From NCBI RefSeq assembly GCF_000383475.1, contig NZ_KB911459.1, positions 572,467-636,466 on the forward strand: a stretch of 64,000 nt of DNA. Reading direction: 5' to 3'. How positions within the stretch are numbered: position 1 is the stretch's first letter; every line of letters begins with the position of its first letter. This document shows positions 1 to 8,516 of the stretch, piece after piece. Below the pieces are notes generated by a model. It searched no databases. It had not been told where the DNA came from and was given only the letters and a program-made list of their open reading frames with translations. The DNA is from Microbacterium sp. 11MF (lineage in GTDB: Bacteria; Actinomycetota; Actinomycetes; Actinomycetales; Microbacteriaceae). Made by a program: the position numbers and the translations under genes.

Positions 1-1
1 C

Positions 2-874
2 CCGAGCGGCTACGTCCGCCAGCGCGAGCAATCCGCCCGGGACGTGCGCTGGCCGGACGCCCCCGAGCCCCTTCCGGTCGCCGTCTACGACAACCACGCG
101 CACCTCGAGATCGAAGACGGCGACGAGCCGCGCGGTCTCGACGAGCAGCTCTCCCGCGCGGCCGCGGTCGGCGTGATCGGCGTGGTCCAGGCGGGCGGCG
201 ACATCGACTCCTCCCGCTGGTCCGCGTGGGCCGCGGCATCCCACCCCGCCGTGCTCGCCGCGGTCGCCATCCACCCCAACGAAGCGCCCGCCTACAAGCA
301 GGCCGGCCGTCTCGACGAGGCGATCGCCGTCATCGACGAGCTCGCGGCCCAGCCGCGCGTGCGGGCCGTGGGGGAGACGGGGCTCGACTTCTTCCGGACG
401 GACGAGAGCGGCATCCCCGCGCAGATCGAGAGCTTCGAGGCGCACATCGACATCGCCAAGCGCCACGGCATCGCGATGCAGATCCACGACCGCGACGCCC
501 ACGGGGCGGTCCTCGAGACCCTCGAGCGCGTCGGCGCCCCGGAGCGGACCGTCTTCCACTGCTTCTCGGGCGACGCCGACATGGCGCGCTACAGCGCCGA
601 GCGCGGGTACTGGCTGAGCTTCGCCGGCAACGTGACGTTCAAGAATGCTCAGAACCTCCGCGACGCCCTTGCGGTGACCCCGCGCGAGCGGATCCTGGTC
701 GAGACCGACGCGCCCTTCCTGACGCCGACGCCCCACCGCGGACGCCCCAACGCGCCGTACCTGGTGCCTGTCACGGTGCGCTTCATGGCGGCCGAGCTGG
801 GGATGCCGGTCGACGAGTTCTGCGCGCAGCTCGCGCAGAACACGCTCGAGGTCTACGGGGCTTTCAGCGACTGA
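2..874 (+). CDS. tatD: TatD family metal-dependent hydrolase/DNase (5' end cut by window edge)
   Basis: Cytosolic TIM-barrel metallohydrolase of the TatD family (DNase/proofreading exonuclease type). Visible metal ligands are the N-terminal HAH (DNHAHLE), the Glu of VGETGLDFF, His of QIHDRDA, His of VFHCFSG and Asp of ETDAPFL, in the family order. The frame is open from base 2. The codons before the GTG at 44 (SGYVRQREQSARDV) read like the usual N-terminus of this family, so I think the true start lies left of the window and 44 is internal. About 290 residues are visible. The 3' end overlaps the convergent LacI-type gene by 22 bases. In actinobacteria this gene normally precedes rsmA; here a haem cluster separates them. 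Confidence 0.93.
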   Translation, partial: PSGYVRQREQSARDVRWPDAPEPLPVAVYDNHAHLEIEDGDEPRGLDEQLSRAAAVGVIGVVQAGGDIDSSRWSAWAAASHPAVLAAVAIHPNEAPAYKQAGRLDEAIAVIDELAAQPRVRAVGETGLDFFRTDESGIPAQIESFEAHIDIAKRHGIAMQIHDRDAHGAVLETLERVGAPERTVFHCFSGDADMARYSAERGYWLSFAGNVTFKNAQNLRDALAVTPRERILVETDAPFLTPTPHRGRPNAPYLVPVTVRFMAAELGMPVDEFCAQLAQNTLEVYGAFSD

Positions 875-1890
875 GCCCGCTTCGGCCGAGGCTTCCGCCT
901 CGAGTCGATCGTGAGGGGCGGCCGCGTCGTCGACCCCGGCACGAGTTCCCAGGGCAGGTCGACGACCCGTGGTGCGTCGTCGAGGAGCGCCGCGGGCAAC
1001 GTCTCGAACATCGCCTCGGCGGCGAGGTCCGGGCGGATGCAGACGTGCGTCACGCCGAGCCTGCGGTTGACCGCGCAGTCGGTCGTGCAGAGGGCGACGA
1101 GCTGCACGTCGCGGGGGATGACGAGGCGCATCTCCTCGAGCTGCAGGTAGACGTCGGGGCCGTCCTCCGCGCCCGCGAAGATCGCGTCGGCGCCGTCGGC
1201 GAGGGCGTCCGTGAGCAGGCGCGGGAGAGTGCGGCGGGACGCATCCACCGCCCGGACGAGGGGCTCGCGCCCGCGGACCGAGCTCCAGATCTCGTAGGCG
1301 GCCCGGCCGATCTCGTCTCGAGGCTGTCGGCCGTCCTCGGTGAGGAAGACGATGCGCTGGGCGCCCGCCCGTTCGAGCTCGTCGAGCCCCGCCCGGACGG
1401 CCGCGTCGTAGCCCGTGCGGATGCTGAGCCCCCGCGAGCCGTCGACGAACTGGTCGTCCGCGACGATCGGGATGCCGCGGGCGATCGCCGCGTGCAGCAG
1501 GGGCTGGTTGCCGCGGGCGTCGGGGACGTAGAGCGCGTCGAGGGTCGTCCCCGAGATGAGGTCGGGGTTCGAGTCCGAGAGGACTGTGACCGTGAACCCG
1601 TGCTCCGCTGAGGCGCGGACGAGCGAGATGAGCTTGCGGGCACGCTGGAGCTCGCCGCGTCGATCGCTCTCAGGGTCGTCGACCATGACGAAACCGACGG
1701 TCATGGTCCGCCCGCTCCGGAGTGCGGCCGCGTGACGGTTCGGGACGTAGCCGAGTTCGGCGGCGAGCGCCTTGATCCGCTCGCGCGTCTCGGGGCGCAT
1801 GCTGCCGCGGTCGTTGAGCGCCTGGCTGATGGCCGCCGTCGACACGCCGGCGGCGCGCGCGATGTCCTTCAGCGTGACGCTCGGACTCAC
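853..1890 (-). CDS. LacI family transcriptional regulator
   Basis: DNA-binding repressor of the LacI/GalR family, 345 residues, the usual length. The N-terminal helix-turn-helix is at about residues 6-26 (LKDIARAAGVSTAAISQALN), followed by the hinge (YVPNRHAAALRSGRT) and a periplasmic-binding-protein-like effector domain to about residue 325. The GTG start at 1890 overlaps the hemA stop as GTGA, so it is probably translationally coupled to hemA and transcribed from the same promoter. The effector is unknown: LacI proteins usually sense sugars, so a haem role is only suggested by the coupling. A candidate target is the palindrome in the hemA-hemE gap. Confidence 0.93.
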   Translation of the reverse strand: MSPSVTLKDIARAAGVSTAAISQALNDRGSMRPETRERIKALAAELGYVPNRHAAALRSGRTMTVGFVMVDDPESDRRGELQRARKLISLVRASAEHGFTVTVLSDSNPDLISGTTLDALYVPDARGNQPLLHAAIARGIPIVADDQFVDGSRGLSIRTGYDAAVRAGLDELERAGAQRIVFLTEDGRQPRDEIGRAAYEIWSSVRGREPLVRAVDASRRTLPRLLTDALADGADAIFAGAEDGPDVYLQLEEMRLVIPRDVQLVALCTTDCAVNRRLGVTHVCIRPDLAAEAMFETLPAALLDDAPRVVDLPWELVPGSTTRPPLTIDSRRKPRPKRAQSLKAP

Positions 1891-3158
1891 GGCTGTTCGC
1901 CCTCGTCCGGGGAGATGCCCTCGCGGGTGCCCGGCAGCACCGTGCGGATCGCGTCGGCCCAGTCGGCACCCGCCCCCGACGACGCGAGCGTGTGACCGCG
2001 GGCGATGAGCTGGTGGAGGAGGACGCCGGAGAAGTGGCGGAGCGCCGTCTCCACCTCGGGGGAGTCGCCGCGGCGACGGGCTCGGGTGAGTTCCTCGTCG
2101 AGGACACCGTGGACGAATCCGCGGAGGTCGACGACCGACGGCGCGACCTCGTGGACCCGTCGGGCCGCGGCGTGGCGCTGAGCCGCGGCCTGGACGATCT
2201 CGCGCGCCTGAACGACGGTCTCGGCCTCGTCGACGGGCGCGTGCAGGCGGATCGTCTCGAGGTCGAGGAGCTCGACACCGGGCAGGAGCGCCACCTCGGG
2301 ATCGACGTTGCGGGGGAGGCCGAGGTCGATGACGACCTGCGCCGCCGTGCTGCCGGCGCGGGCGGTCGCGTGCGAGAAGGCCTCGAGGGCGAACGTGTCG
2401 GTCGTCGCGGTGCAGGTCACGACGACATCGGCGGCGGCGGCCTCGGCCGCGTAGTCGTCGACGCTCACGTGGACGAGGTGCTCGCGGTTCGCGAAGCGCT
2501 GACGACCCGACCGGGAGTGGACGCGGATGTCGGTGGCCCCGACCGCGCGGAGGGCGGCGAGTGCAGCGGCGGCGTAACGACCCGTGCCGACGAGCAGGAC
2601 GCGGGCGGTGTCCCAGTCGACGCGGGAGCTCACCAGGTCGACCGCGAGACGGACGAGCGAGCGGCCGGATTCACCCAGCCGCGTCGTGTTCTTCACGGCG
2701 CGGGATGTCTCGGTGGCGCGCTGGAAGAGGTGCTCGAGGGGAGCGGTGGTCAGTCCGCGCCCGCGGGCCGCCTCGAGCGCGCGGCGCACCTGGCCGGCGA
2801 TCTCGTCCTCGCCGACGGCGACCGAGTCGAGGCCGGAGGCGACGGTGAAGAGGTGATGGGCGACCTGATTGCCGTGTGCGAAGTCGACGTTCTCGCGGAG
2901 AGCCCGGTAGTCCATGTCGGCGGCGCCGGCGATGGCCTCCATCGCGGCATCCATCGCGGGGACGGGGGAGGCGAGGTCGGGCTCCTCGGCGAGGTCGAAG
3001 TAGGCCTCGAAGCGGTTGCAGGTGGCGAGGACCACGGCGCCGCGCACCGAGTCGTGGACCGCGGACAGACGCTCTGCGAGGTCGTCGCCGACCGTCGAGA
3101 GCCGCTCGAGCGAGTCGAACGGTGTGGAGCGCTGATGCGCGGTCAGGCAGACGAGCAC
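1887..3158 (-). CDS. hemA: Glutamyl-tRNA reductase
   Basis: First committed enzyme of C5-pathway tetrapyrrole synthesis: reduces glutamyl-tRNA(Glu) to glutamate-1-semialdehyde with NADPH. It has 423 residues, typical for bacteria. The catalytic Cys47 sits in the VLATCNRFEAY motif, the NADPH site is LVGTGRYAAAAL, and the C-terminal dimerisation helix region follows about residue 310. Start is GTG at 3158, with an AAGGGGG-like ribosome site about 11 bases upstream and a TATACT -10 box at 3188-3193 read leftward. It is divergent from hemE, and its product feeds HemL, encoded last in the rightward operon. Confidence 0.97.
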   Translation of the reverse strand: MLVCLTAHQRSTPFDSLERLSTVGDDLAERLSAVHDSVRGAVVLATCNRFEAYFDLAEEPDLASPVPAMDAAMEAIAGAADMDYRALRENVDFAHGNQVAHHLFTVASGLDSVAVGEDEIAGQVRRALEAARGRGLTTAPLEHLFQRATETSRAVKNTTRLGESGRSLVRLAVDLVSSRVDWDTARVLLVGTGRYAAAALAALRAVGATDIRVHSRSGRQRFANREHLVHVSVDDYAAEAAAADVVVTCTATTDTFALEAFSHATARAGSTAAQVVIDLGLPRNVDPEVALLPGVELLDLETIRLHAPVDEAETVVQAREIVQAAAQRHAAARRVHEVAPSVVDLRGFVHGVLDEELTRARRRGDSPEVETALRHFSGVLLHQLIARGHTLASSGAGADWADAIRTVLPGTREGISPDEGEQP

Positions 3159-3186
3159 GGTGCGGAGAACCCCCTTGGATCGCGAC

Positions 3187-3214
3187 TAGTATATCGATTA
3201 ACCGATTCGAGGAG
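3187..3214. promoter_or_regulatory. Divergent hemA/hemE promoter with palindrome
   Basis: AT-rich island in the 62-base gap between hemA and hemE. Leftward, TATACT (3188-3193) is a good -10 for hemA. Rightward, TAGTAT (3187-3192) is a possible -10 for hemE, with GAGGAG (3209-3214) as its ribosome site. ATCGATTAACCGAT (3193-3206) is palindromic at 12 of 14 positions and overlaps both promoters, as an operator would. No good -35 is visible on either side. Binding protein unknown. Confidence 0.6.
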
Positions 3215-3220
3215 TTCATC

Positions 3221-4339
3221 ATTCCCGGCCTCAGCCACCCCCTCGTCGCCGCACGCACCCGCGAGTCGCGGCTCGTCCGCGCACTTCTGGGCGACCGCCC
3301 CGACATCACCCCCGTCTGGTTCATGCGCCAGGCGGGTCGTTCGTTGCCGGAGTACCGTGCGCTGCGGTCGCAGGGGACGATGATCGAGGCCTGCCTCGAC
3401 CCCGCCCTGGCGAGTGAGATCACGATGCAGCCGGTCCGCCGTCACGGCGTCGACGCGGCCATCTTCTTCAGCGACATCATCGTGCCGCTCGCTCTCCTGG
3501 GCATCGACGTCGAGATCGCCGCGGGCCGCGGCCCCGTCTTCTCCCAGCCGCTGCGGACCGCCGCCGACATCGCCCGCACCACGGCGATCGATCCGGCGCT
3601 CGTGACCGAGCGCGGTGAGGCGATCGCGGATGCCGTGGGCCGGACGACCGCCATGCTCGCCGAACTCTCCGAAGAGCGCGGTGAGCCGTTGCCGCTCATC
3701 GGGTTCGCCGGGGCCCCGTTCACCCTCGCCGCCTACCTCGTCGAGGGCGGTCCGTCGAAGGATCACCTCGCGGCCCGGCGCCTCATCCACGAGGACCCGG
3801 CCGCATGGCGGGACCTCACGATGTGGCTCGCCGAGGTCACCGGCCGCTTCCTCGCCCTTCAGATCGAGGCGGGCGCGAGCGCGGGCCAGCTGTTCGACTC
3901 GTGGGCGGGTGGGCTGAACCCCGACGACTACCGCGCATCGGTGCTCCCGGCATCCGTCGCCGCGCTGCAGCACGCGCGATCGCTCCCGCTCCCCGAGGGC
4001 GTCGATCGCCTGCCGCTCGTGCATTTCGGCGTCGGCACCGGCGAGATCCTCGCCGACATGGCCACCCCCGACATCGACGCGCTCGGCGTGGACTACCGGG
4101 TCCGCCTCGCCGACGCGCGTCAGCGCATCGGGCGCGACCTGACCTTGCAGGGCAACCTCGATCCCGCGCTGCTGTTCGCCCCCGAGGCCGTGCGGACGGC
4201 GGAGGTCCACCGCATCCTCGAGGACGGCCTCGCCGCGCGCGCACACGTCTTCAACCTGGGTCACGGCGTCCCCATGGAGGCCGACCCCGATGCGATCTCG
4301 GCGGTGGTGCGGACGGTCCACGACTGGCGGGCGCCGTGA
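3221..4339 (+). CDS. hemE: Uroporphyrinogen decarboxylase, apparently with an ATT (or ATC) start
   Basis: Decarboxylates the four acetate side chains of uroporphyrinogen III to give coproporphyrinogen III in the cytosol. Family motifs are present: WFMRQAGRSLPEYR near the N-terminus, FFSDIIVPL with the catalytic-region Asp, GFAGAPFTLAAYLVEGG and HFGVGTGEIL. The homologous reading begins about at GLSHPLVAARTRES. No ATG, GTG or TTG lies near there in frame; the next in-frame ATG is inside the active-site motif. A GAGGAG ribosome site (3209-3214) sits six bases before ATT at 3221 and three before ATC at 3218, so I place the start at 3221 (372 residues). The open frame continues upstream through the promoter, which I consider non-coding. 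The stop overlaps the hemG start as GTGA. Confidence 0.9.
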   Translation: MPGLSHPLVAARTRESRLVRALLGDRPDITPVWFMRQAGRSLPEYRALRSQGTMIEACLDPALASEITMQPVRRHGVDAAIFFSDIIVPLALLGIDVEIAAGRGPVFSQPLRTAADIARTTAIDPALVTERGEAIADAVGRTTAMLAELSEERGEPLPLIGFAGAPFTLAAYLVEGGPSKDHLAARRLIHEDPAAWRDLTMWLAEVTGRFLALQIEAGASAGQLFDSWAGGLNPDDYRASVLPASVAALQHARSLPLPEGVDRLPLVHFGVGTGEILADMATPDIDALGVDYRVRLADARQRIGRDLTLQGNLDPALLFAPEAVRTAEVHRILEDGLAARAHVFNLGHGVPMEADPDAISAVVRTVHDWRAP

Positions 4340-5697
4340 CCCACGAGGCGACCCACGACGTGATCATCGTGGGTGGCGGTATCGCCGGTCTGACGATCGC
4401 GTGGGAGCTCGCGCGGGCCGGTCGTGACGTCGTCCTCCTCGAAGCATCCGACGACGCCGGGGGGATGCTGCGCCGCGGCGCGGCCGCGGGCCTCGAGGTC
4501 GACCTCGGCGCCGAATCCTTTGCCACACGCACGACGGGCGTCGCCGATCTCGTCGCCGACGCGCGGCTGCCCGTGCAGCTGGTCGAACCCGCCCCCGGGG
4601 GAGCGCACGTCGCTTTCCGCCGCCGGTCCGGCCGGGTGGACCGCGCGCCGCTGCCGCGTCGGGCGCTCGTGGGCATGCCCGCGGAGCCTCTCGCGGCCGA
4701 CGTCGTGCGCATCCTCGGTCGTCGCGGTGCCCGACGGGCGGCCCAGGAGCGCCTCCTGCCGATGCCCGTCGGCGCCGAACCGTCGCTCGCCGAGCTCACG
4801 ACCAGCCGCTTCGGCGCACGTGTCACGGCGAGTTTGGTCGAGCCGCTGTGTCGGAGCGTCTACTCGCAGAGCGCGGAGTCCGTCCGGCTGTCCTCGCTTC
4901 ACCCCGTGCTGTGGGAGAAGGCGCAGGCCGCCGGTTCGCTGACCGCCGCCGTCGATGCGCTCGCGCCCGCCGTCCGTGCGGGGTCGGCCGTCCGCGGGGT
5001 CGAGGGTGGCCTGTGGCGTCTCGCCGCCGAGCTCGAGGCGGTGGCGCTCCGCGCGGGCGCGGTCATCCGCACGGGGACGCCGGTGCGTGCTGTGACCGCG
5101 ACCTCCGTCGACCTCGGCCACGAGACCCTGTCGGCCGCCTCCGTGGTGATCGCGACCGGGCCGACCGCCGCCGCCGAACTCCTGGGCGTCGACGTCGCAC
5201 TGGCGCCGCCCGTCGGGCTCGTCGTCGCCGAGGTTGCCTCGGACGGGTTCGACGCCTTCCCCGTCGGGTCGGGCGTGATCGCGGCCCCCGACGTCGACTG
5301 CGCCGCGAAGGCCCTGACCCACGTCGACGCGAAGTGGCAATGGGCCGCCGCAGCGCTCCCCGCCGGGTCTCACCTCGTGCGGCTGTCCGCTCGCGAGGGC
5401 CGTCACGACGAACTGACGGATGCCGCCGGTGCCGCCGCCGCGATCCGCACCCTGACCGGGGTCAGGGTCTCGCCGGGGGACGTCCGCCGTGTCGTCCCCG
5501 TCTCGTGGCCCGACGCCGTCGCGACACCGCCCGTCCGCCAGGCGGTCGCCGCTGCGGCGGCGGAGCGCGGCATCCGTCTCGCGGGAGCCATCGCGGCCGG
5601 GACCGGGCTCGCCTCGGTCATCCCGCACGCGCGCGCCCTCGCCTGCGGCCTCACCACCCCTCCCACCCCCTCCGAAGGAGTACGTCATGTCCACTGA
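4336..5697 (+). CDS. hemG: Coproporphyrinogen III oxidase (CgoX; HemG/HemY family flavoprotein)
   Basis: FAD enzyme that oxidises coproporphyrinogen III to coproporphyrin III in the Gram-positive haem pathway; homologues are often annotated protoporphyrinogen oxidase. It has 453 residues. The N-terminal Rossmann FAD motif is VIIVGGGIAGLTIAWELARAG, with the C-terminal second FAD segment around LAGAIAAGTGLASVI. Start GTG at 4336 overlaps the hemE stop (GTGA). The 3' end overlaps hemQ by 11 bases. Because hemQ and hemH sit next to it, the coproporphyrin substrate is more likely than protoporphyrinogen; this is inferred from context. Confidence 0.93.
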   Translation: MTHEATHDVIIVGGGIAGLTIAWELARAGRDVVLLEASDDAGGMLRRGAAAGLEVDLGAESFATRTTGVADLVADARLPVQLVEPAPGGAHVAFRRRSGRVDRAPLPRRALVGMPAEPLAADVVRILGRRGARRAAQERLLPMPVGAEPSLAELTTSRFGARVTASLVEPLCRSVYSQSAESVRLSSLHPVLWEKAQAAGSLTAAVDALAPAVRAGSAVRGVEGGLWRLAAELEAVALRAGAVIRTGTPVRAVTATSVDLGHETLSAASVVIATGPTAAAELLGVDVALAPPVGLVVAEVASDGFDAFPVGSGVIAAPDVDCAAKALTHVDAKWQWAAAALPAGSHLVRLSAREGRHDELTDAAGAAAAIRTLTGVRVSPGDVRRVVPVSWPDAVATPPVRQAVAAAAAERGIRLAGAIAAGTGLASVIPHARALACGLTTPPTPSEGVRHVH

Positions 5698-6373
5698 CGA
5701 GACGCCTGATCCCGGCCTCGGCTACACCCTGTTCGCGATCCTCGCGGGACCGCGTCCGCGCATCGGCACACCGACGGCGGGCGACCTCGACGCGCTGCGC
5801 GCCGTCGCGGACGGGCTCGCTCCGGACGGCGTGACCCTGCGCGGGCTCTACGACGTGACCGGCATGCGGGCCGAAGCCGACCTGATGGTCTGGCTGCACG
5901 GCGAGGACCCCGCCGCCCTCCAGAAGGCGCTCCGGCAGCTGCGTCGGACCGCCGTCCTCGCCTCCTTCACGAACGTGTGGAGTGCGATGGGCGTGCACCG
6001 CGAGGCCGAGTTCAACAAGCGCCACGTCCCCGGGTACCTCCGCGGCGAGCACGCGCGCGGGTGGCTCTGCCTCTACCCCTTCGTCCGCAGCTACGAGTGG
6101 TACCTGCTCCCCGAGGAGGACCGTTCGCGCATGCTGGCCGAGCACGGCCGCAAGGGCGCCGTCTTCCGCGACGTCGTCGCGAACACGGTGTCGACGTTCG
6201 GGCTCAGCGACTACGAGTGGCTGCTGCCGCTCGAGAGCGACGACCCGATCAGCCTCGTCGACATGATGCGCGAGCTCCGGGCCACCGACGCGCGACGTCA
6301 CGTCCGCGAAGAGGTGCCGTTCTACACCGGGCGGCGCGTGGAGATCGACGAACTGGCGGAGGTCCTGTCATGA
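5687..6373 (+). CDS. hemQ: Coproheme decarboxylase HemQ (ChdC)
   Basis: Chlorite-dismutase-like haem enzyme, 228 residues. It performs the last step of the coproporphyrin-dependent pathway, peroxide-driven decarboxylation of two propionates of iron-coproporphyrin III to give haem b. The segment LYPFVRSYEWYLLP carries the tyrosine used as the radical site in this family, and the His in MLAEHGRKG fits the proximal haem ligand. Start ATG at 5687 has a GAAGGAG ribosome site six bases upstream. The stop overlaps hemH as ATGA. Its presence marks the haem route as the Gram-positive type. Confidence 0.95.
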   Translation: MSTDETPDPGLGYTLFAILAGPRPRIGTPTAGDLDALRAVADGLAPDGVTLRGLYDVTGMRAEADLMVWLHGEDPAALQKALRQLRRTAVLASFTNVWSAMGVHREAEFNKRHVPGYLRGEHARGWLCLYPFVRSYEWYLLPEEDRSRMLAEHGRKGAVFRDVVANTVSTFGLSDYEWLLPLESDDPISLVDMMRELRATDARRHVREEVPFYTGRRVEIDELAEVLS

Positions 6374-7608
6374 GTGCAGAGAACATCGGATCCGTGAACC
6401 CAGAGTTCCGTCCCAAGCCGCCGCGCGCGAGCGGCGTGGTCATCGCAGAGGGCGCCGTCATCCCCAACGCGACCGAGGGCGCGCGGGCGGGCGATCCGCA
6501 CGCCACGATCCCCGTCGACTACGACGGGATCCTGCTGCTGGGCTTCGGCGGACCAGAGGGACAGGACGACGTCATCCCGTTCCTCCGCAACGTCACGGCG
6601 GGCCGCGGCATCCCGGACGAGCGTCTCGAGGAGGTCGCGCACCACTACCGCCACTTCGGCGGGGTGTCGCCGATCAACGAGCACAACCGCGAGCTGAAGG
6701 CGGCGCTCGATGCCGAACTCGCGGCCCGCGGACTCGACCTGCCCGTCTACTGGGGCAACCGCAACTGGATGCCGTACGTCACCGACGCGATCGACGCCGC
6801 CGTCGCCGACGGGCGGCGGAAGCTCCTCGCCATCGCCACGAGCGCCTACAGCTCGTACTCCTCGTGCCGGCAGTACCGCGAGGACCTCGCGGACGCCGTC
6901 GAGGCCACCGGGCATCAGACCGACGTGCAGATCGACAAGGTGCGCCAGTTCTTCGACCACCCCGGCTTCGTCGCGCCCTTCGTCGACGGGATCCGAGCGG
7001 GCATCGCCGAGCTCGCCGAGCGCGGCATCACCGACCTTGCGAACGAGGTCGAGATCCTGTTCTCGACCCATTCGATCCCGACCTCCGACGCCGACCGCTC
7101 GGGCCCGCCCGAGCGCGGTTTCGGCCCGGGCGGCGCGTACGTCGCTCAGCACCTGGCCGTCGGCGAGGAGATCGTCTCCCGGCTCGGGTTCCCCGGCGCC
7201 TGGCAGCTCGTCTTCCAGAGCCGGTCCGGCCCGCCGCAGGTGCCGTGGCTCGAGCCCGACATCAACGACGCGATGCAGGACCTGCCGGATCGTGGTCGAA
7301 AGGCCGTCCTCATCGTTCCGCTCGGGTTCGTGAGCGACCACATGGAGGTCATGTGGGACCTCGACACCGAGGCGATGGAGACCGCGGAGGAGCTCGGCCT
7401 CGTCGCCGTCCGCACCGCGACCCCGAGCACCCACCCCACCTACGTCGCCGGTCTCGTCGACCTCGTCGAGGAGCGCCTCGCGGGCACGCCCGCGGCCGAG
7501 CGCCCCGCCGTGACGGACCTCGGTCCCTGGTACGACGTCTGCCGTCCCGGCTGCTGCGAGAACAAGCGCCTCGGCTTCCAGCCGGCGCTGTCGGGCGTGG
7601 CGCCGTGA
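6370..7608 (+). CDS. hemH: Coproporphyrin III ferrochelatase (CpfC/HemH)
   Basis: Inserts Fe2+ into coproporphyrin III. The 412 residues include about 55 poorly conserved N-terminal residues before the chelatase core, which begins at YDGILLLGFGGPEG. Core motifs are HFGGVSPIN, YWGNRNWMPYV, FSTHSIP with the catalytic His, and PLGFVSDHMEVMWDLD. An internal Cys (SSCRQY) and three C-terminal Cys (DVCRPGCCENKR) match the four-cysteine [2Fe-2S] arrangement known in actinobacterial ferrochelatases. Start ATG 6370 is coupled to hemQ, and the end to hemC by GTGA. The N-terminal extension could mean a later true start, but the ATGA overlap supports the long form. Confidence 0.95.
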   Translation: MSAENIGSVNPEFRPKPPRASGVVIAEGAVIPNATEGARAGDPHATIPVDYDGILLLGFGGPEGQDDVIPFLRNVTAGRGIPDERLEEVAHHYRHFGGVSPINEHNRELKAALDAELAARGLDLPVYWGNRNWMPYVTDAIDAAVADGRRKLLAIATSAYSSYSSCRQYREDLADAVEATGHQTDVQIDKVRQFFDHPGFVAPFVDGIRAGIAELAERGITDLANEVEILFSTHSIPTSDADRSGPPERGFGPGGAYVAQHLAVGEEIVSRLGFPGAWQLVFQSRSGPPQVPWLEPDINDAMQDLPDRGRKAVLIVPLGFVSDHMEVMWDLDTEAMETAEELGLVAVRTATPSTHPTYVAGLVDLVEERLAGTPAAERPAVTDLGPWYDVCRPGCCENKRLGFQPALSGVAP

Positions 7609-8516
7609 CCCTGCGCCTGGGGACCCGGGCGAGCCTGCTGGCCACGACCCAGTCGCAGCACGTGGCGGATGCCGTGGCCGCGGCATCCGGTCGAGACGTC
7701 GAACTCGTCCCCATCACCAGCGAGGGCGACGTCCTCACGGGGCCGCTCGCGCAGATGGGCGGCACGGGTGTCTTCGCCACGGCCCTTCGCGACGCGCTGC
7801 TGCGGGACGAGTGCGACTTCCTCGTGCACTCGATGAAGGACCTGCCGACGGCGCCGTTCCCCGGCATCGTCGTGGGCGCCGTGCCGGTCCGCGCCTCGCA
7901 GCGCGACGTCCTGCACTCCCGCGACGGGCTGTCGCTCGACGAGCTGCCCGCCGGCGCCCGCGTCGGCACCGGCTCGCCGCGCCGCGTCGCCCAGGTGCTC
8001 GCCCGGCGCCCGGACCTCGTGGTCGAGGGCATCCGCGGCAACGTCGACAGCCGCCTGCGCAAGGTCGCCGACGGCCAGTACGACGCGATCGTCCTCGCCG
8101 AGGCCGGCCTTCGCCGCATCGGCCGCGACGCCGCCATCACGCAGGTGCTCGACTGGCCGACGTCCGCCGCGCAGGGTGCGCTGGCCGTCGAGATCCGCGA
8201 CGGGGATGCCGCCGTCGCCGACGCCGTGCGCCTCATCGAGGACGCCGACACGGCCCTCGCCGCGAACCTCGAACGCGCCGTGCTGCGCCGGCTCGAGGCC
8301 GGCTGCGCCGCCCCCGTCGCGATCGACGCAGAGCATCACGGCGACACCGTGACACTGATCGCGCACGTCTACGCCGAGGACGGCCGCCGCTCGGTCGCCG
8401 CCTCGCGGCTCCTCGATCCGGACGTCGACGTCGATGCGGCTGCGGCCGACGTCGTCGCCGAGCTGCTCGAGGGCGGTGCCGCCGACCTCGCCGACCTGGC
8501 CGGGTCGTCCCGATGA
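7605..8516 (+). CDS. hemC: Hydroxymethylbilane synthase (porphobilinogen deaminase)
   Basis: Polymerises four porphobilinogens into hydroxymethylbilane on a covalent dipyrromethane cofactor. It has 303 residues, normal size. Motifs: RLGTRASLLATTQ at the N-terminus, FLVHSMKDLPT (active-site region), VGTGSPRR, EGIRGNVDSRLRK, and cofactor-attachment Cys234 in LEAGCAAPV. Start GTG 7605 overlaps the hemH stop; the stop overlaps the hemD ATG (ATGA). Confidence 0.96.
   Translation: MTLRLGTRASLLATTQSQHVADAVAAASGRDVELVPITSEGDVLTGPLAQMGGTGVFATALRDALLRDECDFLVHSMKDLPTAPFPGIVVGAVPVRASQRDVLHSRDGLSLDELPAGARVGTGSPRRVAQVLARRPDLVVEGIRGNVDSRLRKVADGQYDAIVLAEAGLRRIGRDAAITQVLDWPTSAAQGALAVEIRDGDAAVADAVRLIEDADTALAANLERAVLRRLEAGCAAPVAIDAEHHGDTVTLIAHVYAEDGRRSVAASRLLDPDVDVDAAAADVVAELLEGGAADLADLAGSSR

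Noticed and set aside
2876..3220. Upstream in-frame extension of hemE into the hemA gene
   Set aside because: It would run through the divergent promoter and antisense to hemA, is Arg-rich, and homology to HemE starts only near 3224.
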